Below are positions 53,301 through 62,485 of a stretch of DNA of 64,000 nucleotides, piece after piece. The notes under the pieces are model-generated. The model saw nothing but the letters and a program-made list of their open reading frames with translations. It was not told where the DNA came from and did no database searches. The translations under genes and the position numbers were made by a program. The stretch comes from Casp-actino8 sp044355095 (GTDB lineage: Bacteria > Actinomycetota > Acidimicrobiia > Acidimicrobiales > Ilumatobacteraceae). Positions within the stretch are counted from its first letter, which is position 1. Every line of letters starts with the position of its first letter. The stretch is from assembly GCA_044355095.1 (NCBI GenBank), contig JBIKYT010000002.1, positions 40,146 to 104,145 on the forward strand. The letters run 5' to 3'.

Positions 53301-54533
53301 TTAGCGGGCTTGAAGATGTACGGGAAGAGTTTTGATTCCGTGAATGAAGCTTGAGCGCAATTTGCGAACTTCGCCGGTCAGTTCAATGCGATCAATGCGC
53401 TTGGCCATTTCTTCAAACAAGATGCGCATTTCAAGGCGAGCCAAGTTTGCACCGAGGCAGAAGTGTGGGCCACCGCCACCAAATGTGACGTGAGGGTTTG
53501 GATTGCGCGTGATGTCAAACTTGAACGGATCCTTGAACACCGAATCGTCACGGTTGGCCGATGGATAGAGCATCGCGACTGCTTCGCCTTCTTTGATCTG
53601 CACACCGTGCAACTCAACATCGCACACTGCAGTGCGGCGGAAGTTGTTGACGGGTGTTCCCCAACGAAGGATTTCTTCAACCGCAGTTGTGACCAAACTT
53701 GGATCGTTCTTCAATAGGTCCCACTGATCGGGATTTTCAATCATGGCGAGAACACCGTGACTGATTCCGTTACGGGTGGTCTCGTTGCCGGCAACTGCGA
53801 GCAACAACATGAATAGGTCGAATTCGTGTTCGGTGAGAACATCGCCATCATGTTCGCTGATCAGGGTCGTGATGATGTCGTCTTTGGGTTCAAGCTTGCG
53901 TTGTGCCGCGAGTTCGTTTGAGTACATGTACAACTCGCTGGCGGCAATTTGGGAGTCTTCTGGAGCGCCAGCAAAATCGGGGTCGGTGGTGCCGATCATG
54001 GTGTTTGACCAGTGAAAAACCTTACGACGGTCTTCAACGGGAATGCCGACAAGTTCGGCAATCGCGATGAGGGGGAGTTCGGCGGACACCTTGTCGACGA
54101 AATCAAGCGTTTGCTCTTGTAAGGCTTCATCAATCAATTGAATTGCAACTTCGCGGAAGTGCTCTTCAAGCATGCGCATTGCCTTAGGAGTAAATCCGCG
54201 GTTGACCAAACTCTTCAAGCGGGTGTGTTCGGGAGGATCGAGATCAATCATCAAGCGGGCAAGGTCAAGATCGGGACGATCTTGATTCATTAACGAGCCT
54301 TTGGCTGCCGAGGAATAGGTCTGAAACTTGCGACTCACTTCAACGATGTCCGCATGACGAGTGAGTGCCCAAAACCATTCGGGGTAACCCTGCTCGATGC
54401 CGCGATGGCGCGCAATTGGAGCTTCATTGCGTAGGCGAGTGAGTAACTCGTGGGGCGGACCGTTGCGGTATACCTCATTGGAAATGACATCAAGTGAGTC
54501 GAAGCTCAAATCTGAGTTAGTGTCTTGGCTCAT
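53301..54533 (-). CDS. Cytochrome P450, CYP125-like
   Basis: A 410-residue P450. The I-helix motif is AGNETTRNGISHG, E-x-x-R is in EEILRWGTPVNNFRR, and the heme ligand Cys is in HVTFGGGGPHFCLGANLARLE. These segments closely follow CYP125A1, the steroid C26/27 hydroxylase that starts side-chain degradation of cholesterol. The ATG overlaps the stop of the Ltp2-like gene (ATGA). A ferredoxin partner is not nearby. CYP142 or another CYP1xx function cannot be excluded from sequence. Confidence 0.88.
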   Translation of the reverse strand: MSQDTNSDLSFDSLDVISNEVYRNGPPHELLTRLRNEAPIARHRGIEQGYPEWFWALTRHADIVEVSRKFQTYSSAAKGSLMNQDRPDLDLARLMIDLDPPEHTRLKSLVNRGFTPKAMRMLEEHFREVAIQLIDEALQEQTLDFVDKVSAELPLIAIAELVGIPVEDRRKVFHWSNTMIGTTDPDFAGAPEDSQIAASELYMYSNELAAQRKLEPKDDIITTLISEHDGDVLTEHEFDLFMLLLAVAGNETTRNGISHGVLAMIENPDQWDLLKNDPSLVTTAVEEILRWGTPVNNFRRTAVCDVELHGVQIKEGEAVAMLYPSANRDDSVFKDPFKFDITRNPNPHVTFGGGGPHFCLGANLARLEMRILFEEMAKRIDRIELTGEVRKLRSSFIHGIKTLPVHLQAR

Positions 54534-55723
54534 CGGTCTACCCCCAGAATTAGCCCGCTTGTGGGCACACCCGTGCCAGCAGTCACGAGAACGTTTTTAA
54601 CCTTATCTACCTGATTCACACTTGTGCCACGGACCTGTCGAACTGCCTCGGCGATGCCGTTCATGCCGTGAATATACGCCTCGCCAAGCTGCCCGCCATG
54701 CGTGTTGATGGGGAGGCGCCCGCCAATTTCGAGGGCGCCAGCCTTGATGAAATCCTTGGCCTCACCGCGGCCACAAAAGCCAAACTCTTCAAGTTGCATC
54801 AGAACGTACGGCGTGAAGTGGTCGTACAAAATTGCGGTCTGGATGTCGGCGGGAGTGAGACCCGAAGAGGTCCACAATTCGTCGGCAACAACTTTCATTT
54901 CAGGAAGTTGAGCGATGTCGTCACGGAAGAACGAAGTCATGGTCCATTGGTCGACGCCAGCACCTTGAGCACCAGCGACAATCAAGGCAGGAGTATTCGG
55001 TAGATCACGAGCACGTTCGGCGCTCGTGACAACGAGTGCTTGACCGCCGTCGCTTTCTTGGCAGCAATCAAGCAAGTGCAATGGATCAACGATCCAACGG
55101 CTGGCTTGGTGATCTTCAAGCGTGATGGGATCGTTGTAAAACCATGCGGCGGGGTTGTTCGCGGCATGACGTCGACCAGCAACGGCAACGCGACCAAAGT
55201 CAGCTGATGTTGCGCCGTATAGATGCATGTATCGACGAGCCACCATGGCCACCCAACTCGCGGGAGTGAGTTGGCCTGCCGGTGTTGTCCACGAGAACTG
55301 GGCGCGCTCAGCAGTTGCGGCATTCGGGAGGTCTTGTACGCCGGCACCGAAACGTCGACCACTGCGTTCGTTGAAAGCGCGGTAACACACAACTGCATCT
55401 GCGACTCCGGTGGCAACAGCCATAGCGGCCATCACGATGGTGCCACAGGCAGCGCCACCGCCGTAATGCACGCGACTGAAATGACGCAAACTTCCGATGC
55501 CCACATGGCGCGCTATTTCAACATCAGGGTTGTTGTCGGTCGAATATGTGACCATGCCATCAATGTCTGATGGCTTGAGGCCGGCATCGGCGATTGCTGC
55601 AGCGACTGCTTCGCTCGCCAAACTCATTTCGCTACGGCCTGATTCTTTGGAAAACTCGGTTGCTCCGATGCCAACGATTGACGCCTTGCCGCCGAGTTGA
55701 TTGCCAGGACGATTGATGCTCAT
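54530..55723 (-). CDS. Ltp2-like steroid side-chain aldolase (thiolase fold)
   Basis: A 397-residue SCPx-thiolase-like protein: IVGIGATEFSKESGRSEMSLASEAV, VHYGGGAACGTIVMAAMAV, YDHFTPYVLMQLEEFGFCGRGEA, and LPINTHGGQLGEAYIHGMNGIAEAV. The Tyr residues in YDHFTP and GEAYIHG match the positions thought to act in Ltp2, which performs a retro-aldol cleavage with the OB-fold domain of ChsH2. Both neighbours needed for that complex are in this operon. The start overlaps the ChsH1-like stop (ATGA). Confidence 0.88.
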   Translation of the reverse strand: MSINRPGNQLGGKASIVGIGATEFSKESGRSEMSLASEAVAAAIADAGLKPSDIDGMVTYSTDNNPDVEIARHVGIGSLRHFSRVHYGGGAACGTIVMAAMAVATGVADAVVCYRAFNERSGRRFGAGVQDLPNAATAERAQFSWTTPAGQLTPASWVAMVARRYMHLYGATSADFGRVAVAGRRHAANNPAAWFYNDPITLEDHQASRWIVDPLHLLDCCQESDGGQALVVTSAERARDLPNTPALIVAGAQGAGVDQWTMTSFFRDDIAQLPEMKVVADELWTSSGLTPADIQTAILYDHFTPYVLMQLEEFGFCGRGEAKDFIKAGALEIGGRLPINTHGGQLGEAYIHGMNGIAEAVRQVRGTSVNQVDKVKNVLVTAGTGVPTSGLILGVDR

Positions 55724-56142
55724 GGTAGAGCCACCTCGACAGTTGCATTCATGTGATCGCCCATTGAGTTCGAACCTTTGACGGCAACAGTGACGACTTT
55801 GTTGGCGTCATCTTTCGCGGTCACTGAGCCAGTAATCAGCATCGCGTCACCGGGGTAGTTGGGGGCTCCCAATCGAACTTTGACTGAACGAATAAACGAG
55901 TTAGGTCCGGTCCAATCGGTAACAAAACGACCGACAAAGGCGTTTGACGTCAAGATATTCATGATGATGTCCTTTGATCCGCGCTCAGCGGCAATTGAAG
56001 GATCATGATGAACGACTTGATAGTCGCGCGTGGCAATTGCTGTTGAGACAATCAATGTTCGAGTAATCGGCAAATCAAGTGCGGTCAATTCGTCGCCAAC
56101 ATTGACATCGGCAAAGGTTCGAGTTGCGGGAAGTGTTGACAT
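55720..56142 (-). CDS. MaoC-like hydratase subunit, ChsH1-like
   Basis: A 140-residue single hot-dog protein. The hydratase motif D-x4-H is present in ATRDYQVVHHDPSIAAERGSKDIIMN (~residues 38-60). In mycobacteria ChsH1 pairs with ChsH2 as a heteromeric enoyl-CoA hydratase acting on the steroid side chain. It lies 12 bases downstream of the ChsE1-like gene. Confidence 0.86.
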   Translation of the reverse strand: MSTLPATRTFADVNVGDELTALDLPITRTLIVSTAIATRDYQVVHHDPSIAAERGSKDIIMNILTSNAFVGRFVTDWTGPNSFIRSVKVRLGAPNYPGDAMLITGSVTAKDDANKVVTVAVKGSNSMGDHMNATVEVALP

Positions 56143-56154
56143 ATCAGGCTCGTT

Positions 56155-57279
56155 TCACGTGCGGGCAATGAGGTTGCCGAGTCGAGCGAGGTGTGCACTC
56201 GCGGATCCAAGAACACTGGCCAATTGAATGCCCCACAAAAAGTAGCGATGGACGGGGTAGTCCACATCGGCACCGATACCACCATGAAGGTGTTGGGCTG
56301 CGGTCACAACTTGCTGTGCGCCTTCGCTAGCCCAATAGGCAGCGACCGAGACATCGCGGCGAGCATCGAAGCCTTCAGCAAGACGCCACGCAGCATTCAA
56401 GGCTGTCACTCGCATCGCTTCAGTAGTGATGTATCCGTCGGCGGCACGTTGAGTTGTTGCCTGAAAAGCAGCAAGTGGCTTACCGAATTGGCGACGCGAC
56501 GACAAGTGCGTTGAAACGTAGGCCAACGAACCTTCGGCAACACCAACTTGAATCGCGGCAAGGGCAGTGAGTGAGTGTTCGAATACTGAACGCAGTGCCT
56601 CACGATTGTCAATGTCGGCTCCGTGACCAAGAATGTCAGCAACCGGAATTGTGCAATCAAATGAGATATGGGCTTGTGGTTCGTGGTTTGTTGTCTTGAC
56701 TTCGGTCTTCGTCACGCCGCTTGAGGAAAGATCGACAATGACAACTCCGACGTCGTTGCTTGCATTGCCAGCAAAAGCGACCGGCACCAAGACGAAATGT
56801 GCGTGCTGAGCAAATGGAACGGCAGGTTTGTATCCCTGCAACTTCACCGAGTCGCCGTTGACAGTGGCAGTCACTGTGGGTCGCATGACATCGTTGGCGC
56901 CAGATTCGGCGAGGGCGATCGTAAAGATTGTTTCGCCACTGGCAAGACCGGGCAAGAGATTGCGTTGTTGTTCGGGTGAACCAAAGTCGGTGATTGCAAG
57001 TGCACTGACTCCCGTTGTCCATAACGGGACTGGAGCTACGTAGCGACCTTGTCCCATGAGCGCGAGTGACAGTTCGACCCCGCCGAAACCGCTTCCACCA
57101 AACTCTTCGGGAACGCACAACGCTTGAATTCCACTGTTGGCAAGTTGTTGCCACATATCGCGATCAAAGCCATCGCCCTTTTCGGCAACCTTGACTCGCT
57201 CGACAGTCGACTGACCCTCAAAAATTTGGAGAGCGAGGTCTTTAATGACTTGTTGTTCTTCAGACAGATCGAAATTCAT
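56155..57279 (-). CDS. Acyl-CoA dehydrogenase, FadE28/ChsE1-like
   Basis: A 374-residue acyl-CoA dehydrogenase: LSEEQQVIKDLALQIFEGQ, ALCVPEEFGGSGFGGVELSLALMGQ, SSRRQFGKPLAAFQATTQRAADGYI, WRLAEGFDARRDVSVAAYWASEGAQQ, HLHGGIGADVDYPVHRYF. The last two segments strongly resemble FadE28 (ChsE1). It probably pairs with the FadE29-like protein at 50885. It overlaps the ChsH2-like stop (ATGA). Confidence 0.86.
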   Translation of the reverse strand: MNFDLSEEQQVIKDLALQIFEGQSTVERVKVAEKGDGFDRDMWQQLANSGIQALCVPEEFGGSGFGGVELSLALMGQGRYVAPVPLWTTGVSALAITDFGSPEQQRNLLPGLASGETIFTIALAESGANDVMRPTVTATVNGDSVKLQGYKPAVPFAQHAHFVLVPVAFAGNASNDVGVVIVDLSSSGVTKTEVKTTNHEPQAHISFDCTIPVADILGHGADIDNREALRSVFEHSLTALAAIQVGVAEGSLAYVSTHLSSRRQFGKPLAAFQATTQRAADGYITTEAMRVTALNAAWRLAEGFDARRDVSVAAYWASEGAQQVVTAAQHLHGGIGADVDYPVHRYFLWGIQLASVLGSASAHLARLGNLIART

Positions 57280-58310
57280 GAGGTTGCTCCGGTGTTGCTA
57301 ATCGAATCGAGAATGGCGAAAGGAAGTTTCATATCGGGGTCAGTAGCGCGGATCTCGATACGAACGCGGGCACCAACAGCAAGAGCATCAAGGTCGGTGT
57401 CAGCAGAGTTCATGATCATGCGCACTTTGTTGTTTCCGAGCTTGCCTGAATGAGAGATTGATGGATCAATGTCAACAAGCAGTACGGGGAGTGGGTAATC
57501 AAAACTTGGAACTTGCGGATAATGCGCAATCACAAAACTGTGAATGGTTCCCGATAGTGGCATCTCGACTTTGTCCCACTTCAATGAATGACAGGTGGGG
57601 CACATTGGTCCAGTGGGAAAGCGCACTTCTCCACATTCGGCACAAGCTTGCGAATACAAGACACCATCATTAAGGCCGTCAAAGTACCACTGGTTGTCAT
57701 GAGTTGTTGCGGGGCGCGGGCGAAGAGCCTTGGGCTTGGGTGCTGGCGCTTTCGCTTTGGGTTGGAAACGGAAAATGCGAAAGAGCATTGATCCGACGAG
57801 TTCATTTTTCGCGTCGTAATAATCTTGTCGGGTGCTCACGAAATGGCCAGTGCCAAGACCAGTGGTTTTCTCGTCGCTAATTGAATCAATCACTGTGCGC
57901 ATCGTGAGTTGATCTCCGGGGTGAAGATAACGCACATACGTCTGCTCGCTATTTGTTCCAACAACGCTGGTGAAACCACGCGAGAACAACAGTTGATTCA
58001 TTTTTTCGTAGGGTCCGTCACCAGTTCGCGGTGGGCCATCTATTCCATTCATGACCCACGCCTGCAACATGGTGGGAGGAGCAACGATGCCACCATGAAT
58101 TGATTGCTTCGCGAGTTCAGCGTTTGAATAAATGGGGTTTTTATCGCCAACTGCTTCGACAAGGTGTCGAATCATGGGGGCGTTGATTTCGTCAGGTGCT
58201 GGAGTCGGCGCGCCAATTTCAAGTCCCACATAAGTTTGCAGTTCGCTAAAGAATGCAGCCTTCGCTTCGGGCGTTGCGTCAACGATGATGTCAGAAGTTG
58301 TGTTGCTCAT
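57276..58310 (-). CDS. MaoC-DUF35 fusion, ChsH2-like
   Basis: A 344-residue two-domain protein. The N-terminal MaoC-type domain has EAVGDKNPIYSNAELAKQSIHGG, in which the usual His of D-x4-H is Tyr, so the active site must come from ChsH1. The C-terminal DUF35 part (~205-335) has a rubredoxin-like zinc ribbon, C-A-E-C and C-P-T-C, and an OB-fold (LSGTIHSFVIAHYPQVPSFDYPLPVLLVDID). In mycobacteria the DUF35 domain activates Ltp2. Start is ATG 58310, 24 bases after the third acyl-CoA dehydrogenase. Confidence 0.88.
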   Translation of the reverse strand: MSNTTSDIIVDATPEAKAAFFSELQTYVGLEIGAPTPAPDEINAPMIRHLVEAVGDKNPIYSNAELAKQSIHGGIVAPPTMLQAWVMNGIDGPPRTGDGPYEKMNQLLFSRGFTSVVGTNSEQTYVRYLHPGDQLTMRTVIDSISDEKTTGLGTGHFVSTRQDYYDAKNELVGSMLFRIFRFQPKAKAPAPKPKALRPRPATTHDNQWYFDGLNDGVLYSQACAECGEVRFPTGPMCPTCHSLKWDKVEMPLSGTIHSFVIAHYPQVPSFDYPLPVLLVDIDPSISHSGKLGNNKVRMIMNSADTDLDALAVGARVRIEIRATDPDMKLPFAILDSISNTGATS

Positions 58311-58334
58311 AATGATTCTCTTTTTGATTCTCTT

Positions 58335-59549
58335 TCATCCAACTTTGTTTGAGACACGCCATGGCATGTCTTTGTCAAGTTGAGGTTCGCGAGGCAAGCC
58401 AAGTCCACGCTCGGCAATGATGTTGTGCTGAATTTCGTCGGTGCCGCCACCAATACGAATGGCAAATTGACCCAGCAAGTGCTGGCCCCATTGATTGTCT
58501 TCGGGAGCGTCATCGGCCCAGAGCATTGCGCCAGCTCCAAGAATTTCGGTAGCTAGTTCGGCGGTGAGACGCCAATGGTTGGCGTAGGCCAATTTGAGCG
58601 TGAGTGCTTCAGGCCCAGGCATGCGCATTTGACTCATCGCGGTACGCATGCGGAAACCCATGTAGCGAAGAGTTTCGGCGCGAGCATGCGCTTGAGCAAG
58701 TCCTTGGCGAATGTTGAGATCATGAGATAGCCCGCGTTGTTGAGCAAGTTGAATCAACTGGTCAACTGACCAAGTTCCGCCTGAACCAATGTGGCTACGT
58801 TCGTTCATCAACGTGGTCTGAGCGCCCTTCCAGCCAGCGTTGATTTCGCCGATGATGTTCGTATGTGGGATACGAACATCAGTGAGGAAGGTTTCATTGA
58901 AGTGCTGCACGCCTGTGATCTGGGTAATGGGGCGGACATCAATGCCTGGACTCTTCATGTCCAAGATGAAGTAGGTGATACCAGCATGTTTTGGAAGATC
59001 AACATCGGTGCGAGCGAGCAGAATTGCGTAATCGGCAAACTGGCCAAAGCTGGTCCAAACTTTTTGACCGTTAACGATCCAGTCGTCGCCGTCGCGCACT
59101 GCGCGAGTGCCGAGTGACGCCAAGTCGCTGCCCGAACCAGGTTCGCTGAAGAGCTGGCACCAGACTTCCTCGCCCTTCAAGATGGGGGCGAGGTGATGCT
59201 GTTGTTGTTCTGGTGTTCCATGGGCGATGAGAGTTGGCCCGACCATGCCGATCGACACTGCGAAGGCACCTGTCGCGACGTCAAACTGCGACATCTCTTC
59301 GGCGAAGATGGCTGACTGAATGGCACTCGCGCCACGTCCGCCATATTGCTTGGGCCAGGTAATGCCAGCCCAATTGTTGTCGTACAGCACGCGCTGCCAA
59401 TCACGGCACGCCTGCATGTGCCCTGCGAGGTCGCGCGTGTGGTCGGCCGACTTGCCTTCGTGTGAGTCGCGGCGGTGAGCGTGAGCCTCAAGCCACGTGC
59501 GAGCCTCGGCTCGAAAAGCGGCTTCTTCTGGAGTGTCCCCAATATGCAT
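58335..59549 (-). CDS. Acyl-CoA dehydrogenase (FadE26-like)
   Basis: A 404-residue acyl-CoA dehydrogenase: TPEEAAFRAEARTWLEAHAHR, WAGITWPKQYGGRGAS, QLFSEPGSGSDLASLGTRA, QKVWTSFGQFADYAILLARTD, and GGGTDEIQHNIIAERGLGLP. It resembles FadE26 (ChsE4)-like enzymes, but no FadE27-like partner is in the window. It is the first gene of the minus-strand cluster, with a perfect 10-bp-arm operator 49 bases upstream, so it probably marks the operon start. Confidence 0.86.
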   Translation of the reverse strand: MHIGDTPEEAAFRAEARTWLEAHAHRRDSHEGKSADHTRDLAGHMQACRDWQRVLYDNNWAGITWPKQYGGRGASAIQSAIFAEEMSQFDVATGAFAVSIGMVGPTLIAHGTPEQQQHHLAPILKGEEVWCQLFSEPGSGSDLASLGTRAVRDGDDWIVNGQKVWTSFGQFADYAILLARTDVDLPKHAGITYFILDMKSPGIDVRPITQITGVQHFNETFLTDVRIPHTNIIGEINAGWKGAQTTLMNERSHIGSGGTWSVDQLIQLAQQRGLSHDLNIRQGLAQAHARAETLRYMGFRMRTAMSQMRMPGPEALTLKLAYANHWRLTAELATEILGAGAMLWADDAPEDNQWGQHLLGQFAIRIGGGTDEIQHNIIAERGLGLPREPQLDKDMPWRVSNKVG

Positions 59550-59597
59550 GAAAGCGATGATCCCCGTGGAAAAGAGGCAGGCGACAAGCGTCTGCTG

Positions 59598-59620
59598 GTT
59601 TCTGACAGTCTGTCAGAAAC
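59598..59620. promoter_or_regulatory. Operator-like palindrome, copy 2 (perfect)
   Basis: GTTTCTGACA (59598-59607), GTC, TGTCAGAAAC (59611-59620): a perfect inverted repeat with 10-base arms. It lies in the 136-base gap upstream of the main steroid-type operon. It is the best copy of a motif also seen at 50847 and 63265. Confidence 0.85.
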
Positions 59621-59685
59621 CGACCCAATCCCACCTAACCGCGCTCACGATCGAGAAGTCTGGTTGGGGTGATGCGCTGGGGTGG

Positions 59686-60585
59686 TTAATCCCGCCAGGT
59701 GGCCGGGCCGGTGTAGAACTTCAGGTCATCTCGGCTGTAGGTCATGGGGATTGCTCCATCGGAGTCGACGACCTCTGACCAATGATCTCGCAGACCCTCG
59801 ATGGTCGCGTCGGGACCACCTGACCAGCCAGGGACGCCGGTCGTTGAAATGAGGGCGGTTCGTCCGGCCCCGGTCGTAAATATCTGTCCTGAACACGGGA
59901 CATCGTCATGAACCAGCCAGGCCGCAGCGGGCGAGCACATCTGGGGGGCGAAGTTGTCCTCCATCCACTTGCGCGTGTCCTCGTTGGGGTTGAGGGCGGC
60001 CGATCGGGTGTAACCAATGGGCATGAGCACATTGATCTTGATCCCGTCAGGGGCGCCTTCGAGGGCAAGCGACCTGGCTAAGCCAATGAGTCCAGCCTTG
60101 GCCATTGAGTAAGCCGGCATTCCGAGCGATCCGACGGCAGCACTCGACGAGGTCAGCAAAATTCGACCGAACTGTTGCTGGCGAAAATGGGACCAGGCAG
60201 CTCGAGACATGTTGTATGAACCCACGAGATGCGTCGAAATGATGGTCGCTACTTGATGGTCGGTCGTTTGTTCAAGTGTTCCGGTTGGCCCGCCACGGCC
60301 AGCGTTGTTCAGAACGATATGTAACGAGCCAAATTCTTTGAGCGCTGACTGCACGATTTCATGTGCTGCTTCGGGGTCAGCAACAGAATTCGTGTCAGCG
60401 ACTGCGATGCCACCAGAGCGAACGATGTCGTTGGCGGTGGCCAAGGCATGCTCGGCCGACGAGTCGTTCACGACAACTTTGGCGCCACGCGATGCAAGAA
60501 AAAGTGCATGTTCTCGTCCGAGCCCACGACCAGCTCCGGTGACGATGGCGACCTTTTCATCAAAGCGAATGAGTGATTCAGACAT
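59686..60585 (-). CDS. Short-chain dehydrogenase/reductase
   Basis: A 299-residue SDR. NAD-binding motif VAIVTGAGRGLGREHALFLASRGAKVVVNDSS, NNAGRGG, and the catalytic Ser in LLTSSSAAVGSLG with YSMAK. The N-terminal pattern resembles Hsd4A-like 17-beta-hydroxysteroid/3-hydroxyacyl-CoA dehydrogenases. It lies upstream of the minus-strand cluster but has its own stop 65 bases before operator copy 2, so it may be separately transcribed. Divergent from the next SDR gene (23-base gap). Confidence 0.87.
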   Translation of the reverse strand: MSESLIRFDEKVAIVTGAGRGLGREHALFLASRGAKVVVNDSSAEHALATANDIVRSGGIAVADTNSVADPEAAHEIVQSALKEFGSLHIVLNNAGRGGPTGTLEQTTDHQVATIISTHLVGSYNMSRAAWSHFRQQQFGRILLTSSSAAVGSLGMPAYSMAKAGLIGLARSLALEGAPDGIKINVLMPIGYTRSAALNPNEDTRKWMEDNFAPQMCSPAAAWLVHDDVPCSGQIFTTGAGRTALISTTGVPGWSGGPDATIEGLRDHWSEVVDSDGAIPMTYSRDDLKFYTGPATWRD

Positions 60586-60608
60586 GTGCCCACCGTACAG
60601 TGCTGATT

Positions 60609-61478
60609 ATGAATAGTTCAGTAGCGGACGCTCGCTCGGAAGCTGCGCCAAGAGTCGTTCCAAGAGCAGTAATGGTGACTGGAGCGAGCCGCGGAATCGG
60701 CCGAGCGATCGCTTTGTCATTGGCCGAGCAAGGTCATTCGCTGATTCTGACGGCTCGTTCAGTTGACGGTGGTGCCAAGTTTTCGGGAACATCACTGAAT
60801 GATCCTCTGGCGGGCATGGAACTCTCGGGTTCGGTCGCCGACGTTGCGCGAGAATGTCAAAAACTAGGTGCGAAAGCAATCGCGGTTGCGATGGATCTCA
60901 CAGATGAATCGAGTGTGATTCGTGCAGCGCAAACAGCGTTGGCAGAGTTTGGTGTTGTTGACACTCTGATATCAAATGCGATTTATCAAGGTCCGGGAGT
61001 GAACGATTGGTTGCAAGATCTGCCGATTGAAAACCTGCGCAAGGTCATTGAAGGTGACGCCATTGCATCAGTGATTTTGTTGAAGAGTTTTCTTCCTGGG
61101 ATGCTGAGCAGTGGGCGCGGAGTATTTGTGCACCTCACGTCGGGCGCGGCTTCTCTTGTGCCCAATAAACCTGCGGGTGAGGGTGGCTGGGGAGTTGCTT
61201 ACGCAATGGCCAAAGGTGCCGCTCACCGAATTGCGGGTGTGATGCATGCCGAGTATTCGTCGCAAGGAATGCGGGCATACAGCTTGAATCCGGGTCATGT
61301 GACAACTGAAGTCATGTCGATGCGTGCGCAACGCGAAGGTCGTGCAGTGACAGGCAAAGGACCAGAAGATGTTGCAAGCGCAACTCGTTGGCTCATTGAA
61401 GGAAATGCCGAAGCTATTGCCCTGTCGGGACAAGAAGTCGTTTCACGCGATGTGATTCAACGATTGCGTAATTCGTGA
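60609..61478 (+). CDS. Short-chain dehydrogenase/reductase
   Basis: A 289-residue SDR: AVMVTGASRGIGRAIALSLAEQGHSLILTAR, LISNAIYQG, HLTSGAAS and YAMAKGAAHRIAG (Y-x-x-x-K). Start is ATG 60609; a longer reading would overlap the divergent SDR. The NNAG motif reads SNAI. Substrate unknown. Its 3' end overlaps the convergent F420-type oxidoreductase by 22 bases. Confidence 0.87.
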   Translation: MNSSVADARSEAAPRVVPRAVMVTGASRGIGRAIALSLAEQGHSLILTARSVDGGAKFSGTSLNDPLAGMELSGSVADVARECQKLGAKAIAVAMDLTDESSVIRAAQTALAEFGVVDTLISNAIYQGPGVNDWLQDLPIENLRKVIEGDAIASVILLKSFLPGMLSSGRGVFVHLTSGAASLVPNKPAGEGGWGVAYAMAKGAAHRIAGVMHAEYSSQGMRAYSLNPGHVTTEVMSMRAQREGRAVTGKGPEDVASATRWLIEGNAEAIALSGQEVVSRDVIQRLRNS

Positions 61479-62485
61479 ATCGCTGACTTGAGTAGTTGAT
61501 CGTGTGATTCGTCAGGCGGGGCAGCAACAAGGATTCCTTGAGCCAACCCGTCAAACCATTCGATCGCAACATCGGGTAACTGAGCAAAAGTTGCTTGCGG
61601 CACGAGTGTGTCAAGAACTTCATCGGTGACGAGAGTTGACAGATCGCCCCATCGTTGTTCGCGAATAAGAGCACGCGATTGCGGTGCTAATTCACTCCAA
61701 CCGAACAATTCAAGAGTTCGTTCGTATGCGGGAGTTGAATAAAGAAAGGCTAAGAGTCGCCGATTGTGCTCCCGTCGCTCATCAAGGTCACTTTGAGTTT
61801 TTCCAAGTATCCATTGAGTTCCGACAACAAGCTCAATGTCGGAAAGATTGCGGCCCGATGCATCTGCGCCCACTTGTAAACCAGGTCGACACAACTCTCG
61901 TAAGTATCGCGGATGACTGTTAGTCGGGTGCGTCACAAAGCCATCAGCGATCTGTCCAGCAAGCTCAACCAGTTTTTTGTTGACTCCACCCATCCAAATG
62001 TTTGGTCGCTCAATGTGAGCGGGCAGCGGATCGGGTGTGAAGTTTGGCGTGAGCAAATTGAGCGTGTAGTGCTCGCTGGTGTAATCGAGTTTTTCAATTC
62101 CGTCAAAAGCTCGCCAGCATGCACGAACTGCTCCGATGTGATCACGTAAGCGTCCGGTTGGATCATCAAACTGGGCGCCGAACCTTCGTTCAATGTGTGG
62201 TCGAATTTGGGTTCCGAGACCGAGTTGGAAACGCCCGTCAGAAAGCGCTGCTAAATCCCATGCTGAATACGCGATTGCCATAGGACTACGGACAAGCGCA
62301 AGAGCAACAGAAGTGCGAACAGTCAAACTTGTTGTCGCTTGAAGCGCGGCCATCGATGCCAAAAACGGATCGTGAACTGTTTCGGCAATATGTAGACCGT
62401 CGTATCCGAGTCGTTCAATACGTTGCGCATGTGCAGCGATATCGCGAATGGGTAGTCGCGGGTCCATGCCGGCATAGACGCGCAT
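61457..62485 (-). CDS. LLM-class F420-dependent oxidoreductase
   Basis: A 342-residue luciferase-like TIM barrel protein: AHAQRIERLGYDGLHIAETVHDPFLASMAAL, VALALVRSPMAIAYSAWDLAALSDGRFQLGLGTQIRPHIERRFG, and PNIWMGGVNKKLVELAGQIADGFVTHPTNSH. The bulge and glycine-rich segments fit the F420-dependent subgroup rather than FMN luciferases, in keeping with cofCD/E genes in this genome. The ATG overlaps the enoyl-CoA hydratase stop (TAATG). Confidence 0.87.
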   Translation of the reverse strand: MRVYAGMDPRLPIRDIAAHAQRIERLGYDGLHIAETVHDPFLASMAALQATTSLTVRTSVALALVRSPMAIAYSAWDLAALSDGRFQLGLGTQIRPHIERRFGAQFDDPTGRLRDHIGAVRACWRAFDGIEKLDYTSEHYTLNLLTPNFTPDPLPAHIERPNIWMGGVNKKLVELAGQIADGFVTHPTNSHPRYLRELCRPGLQVGADASGRNLSDIELVVGTQWILGKTQSDLDERREHNRRLLAFLYSTPAYERTLELFGWSELAPQSRALIREQRWGDLSTLVTDEVLDTLVPQATFAQLPDVAIEWFDGLAQGILVAAPPDESHDQLLKSAIHELRNR

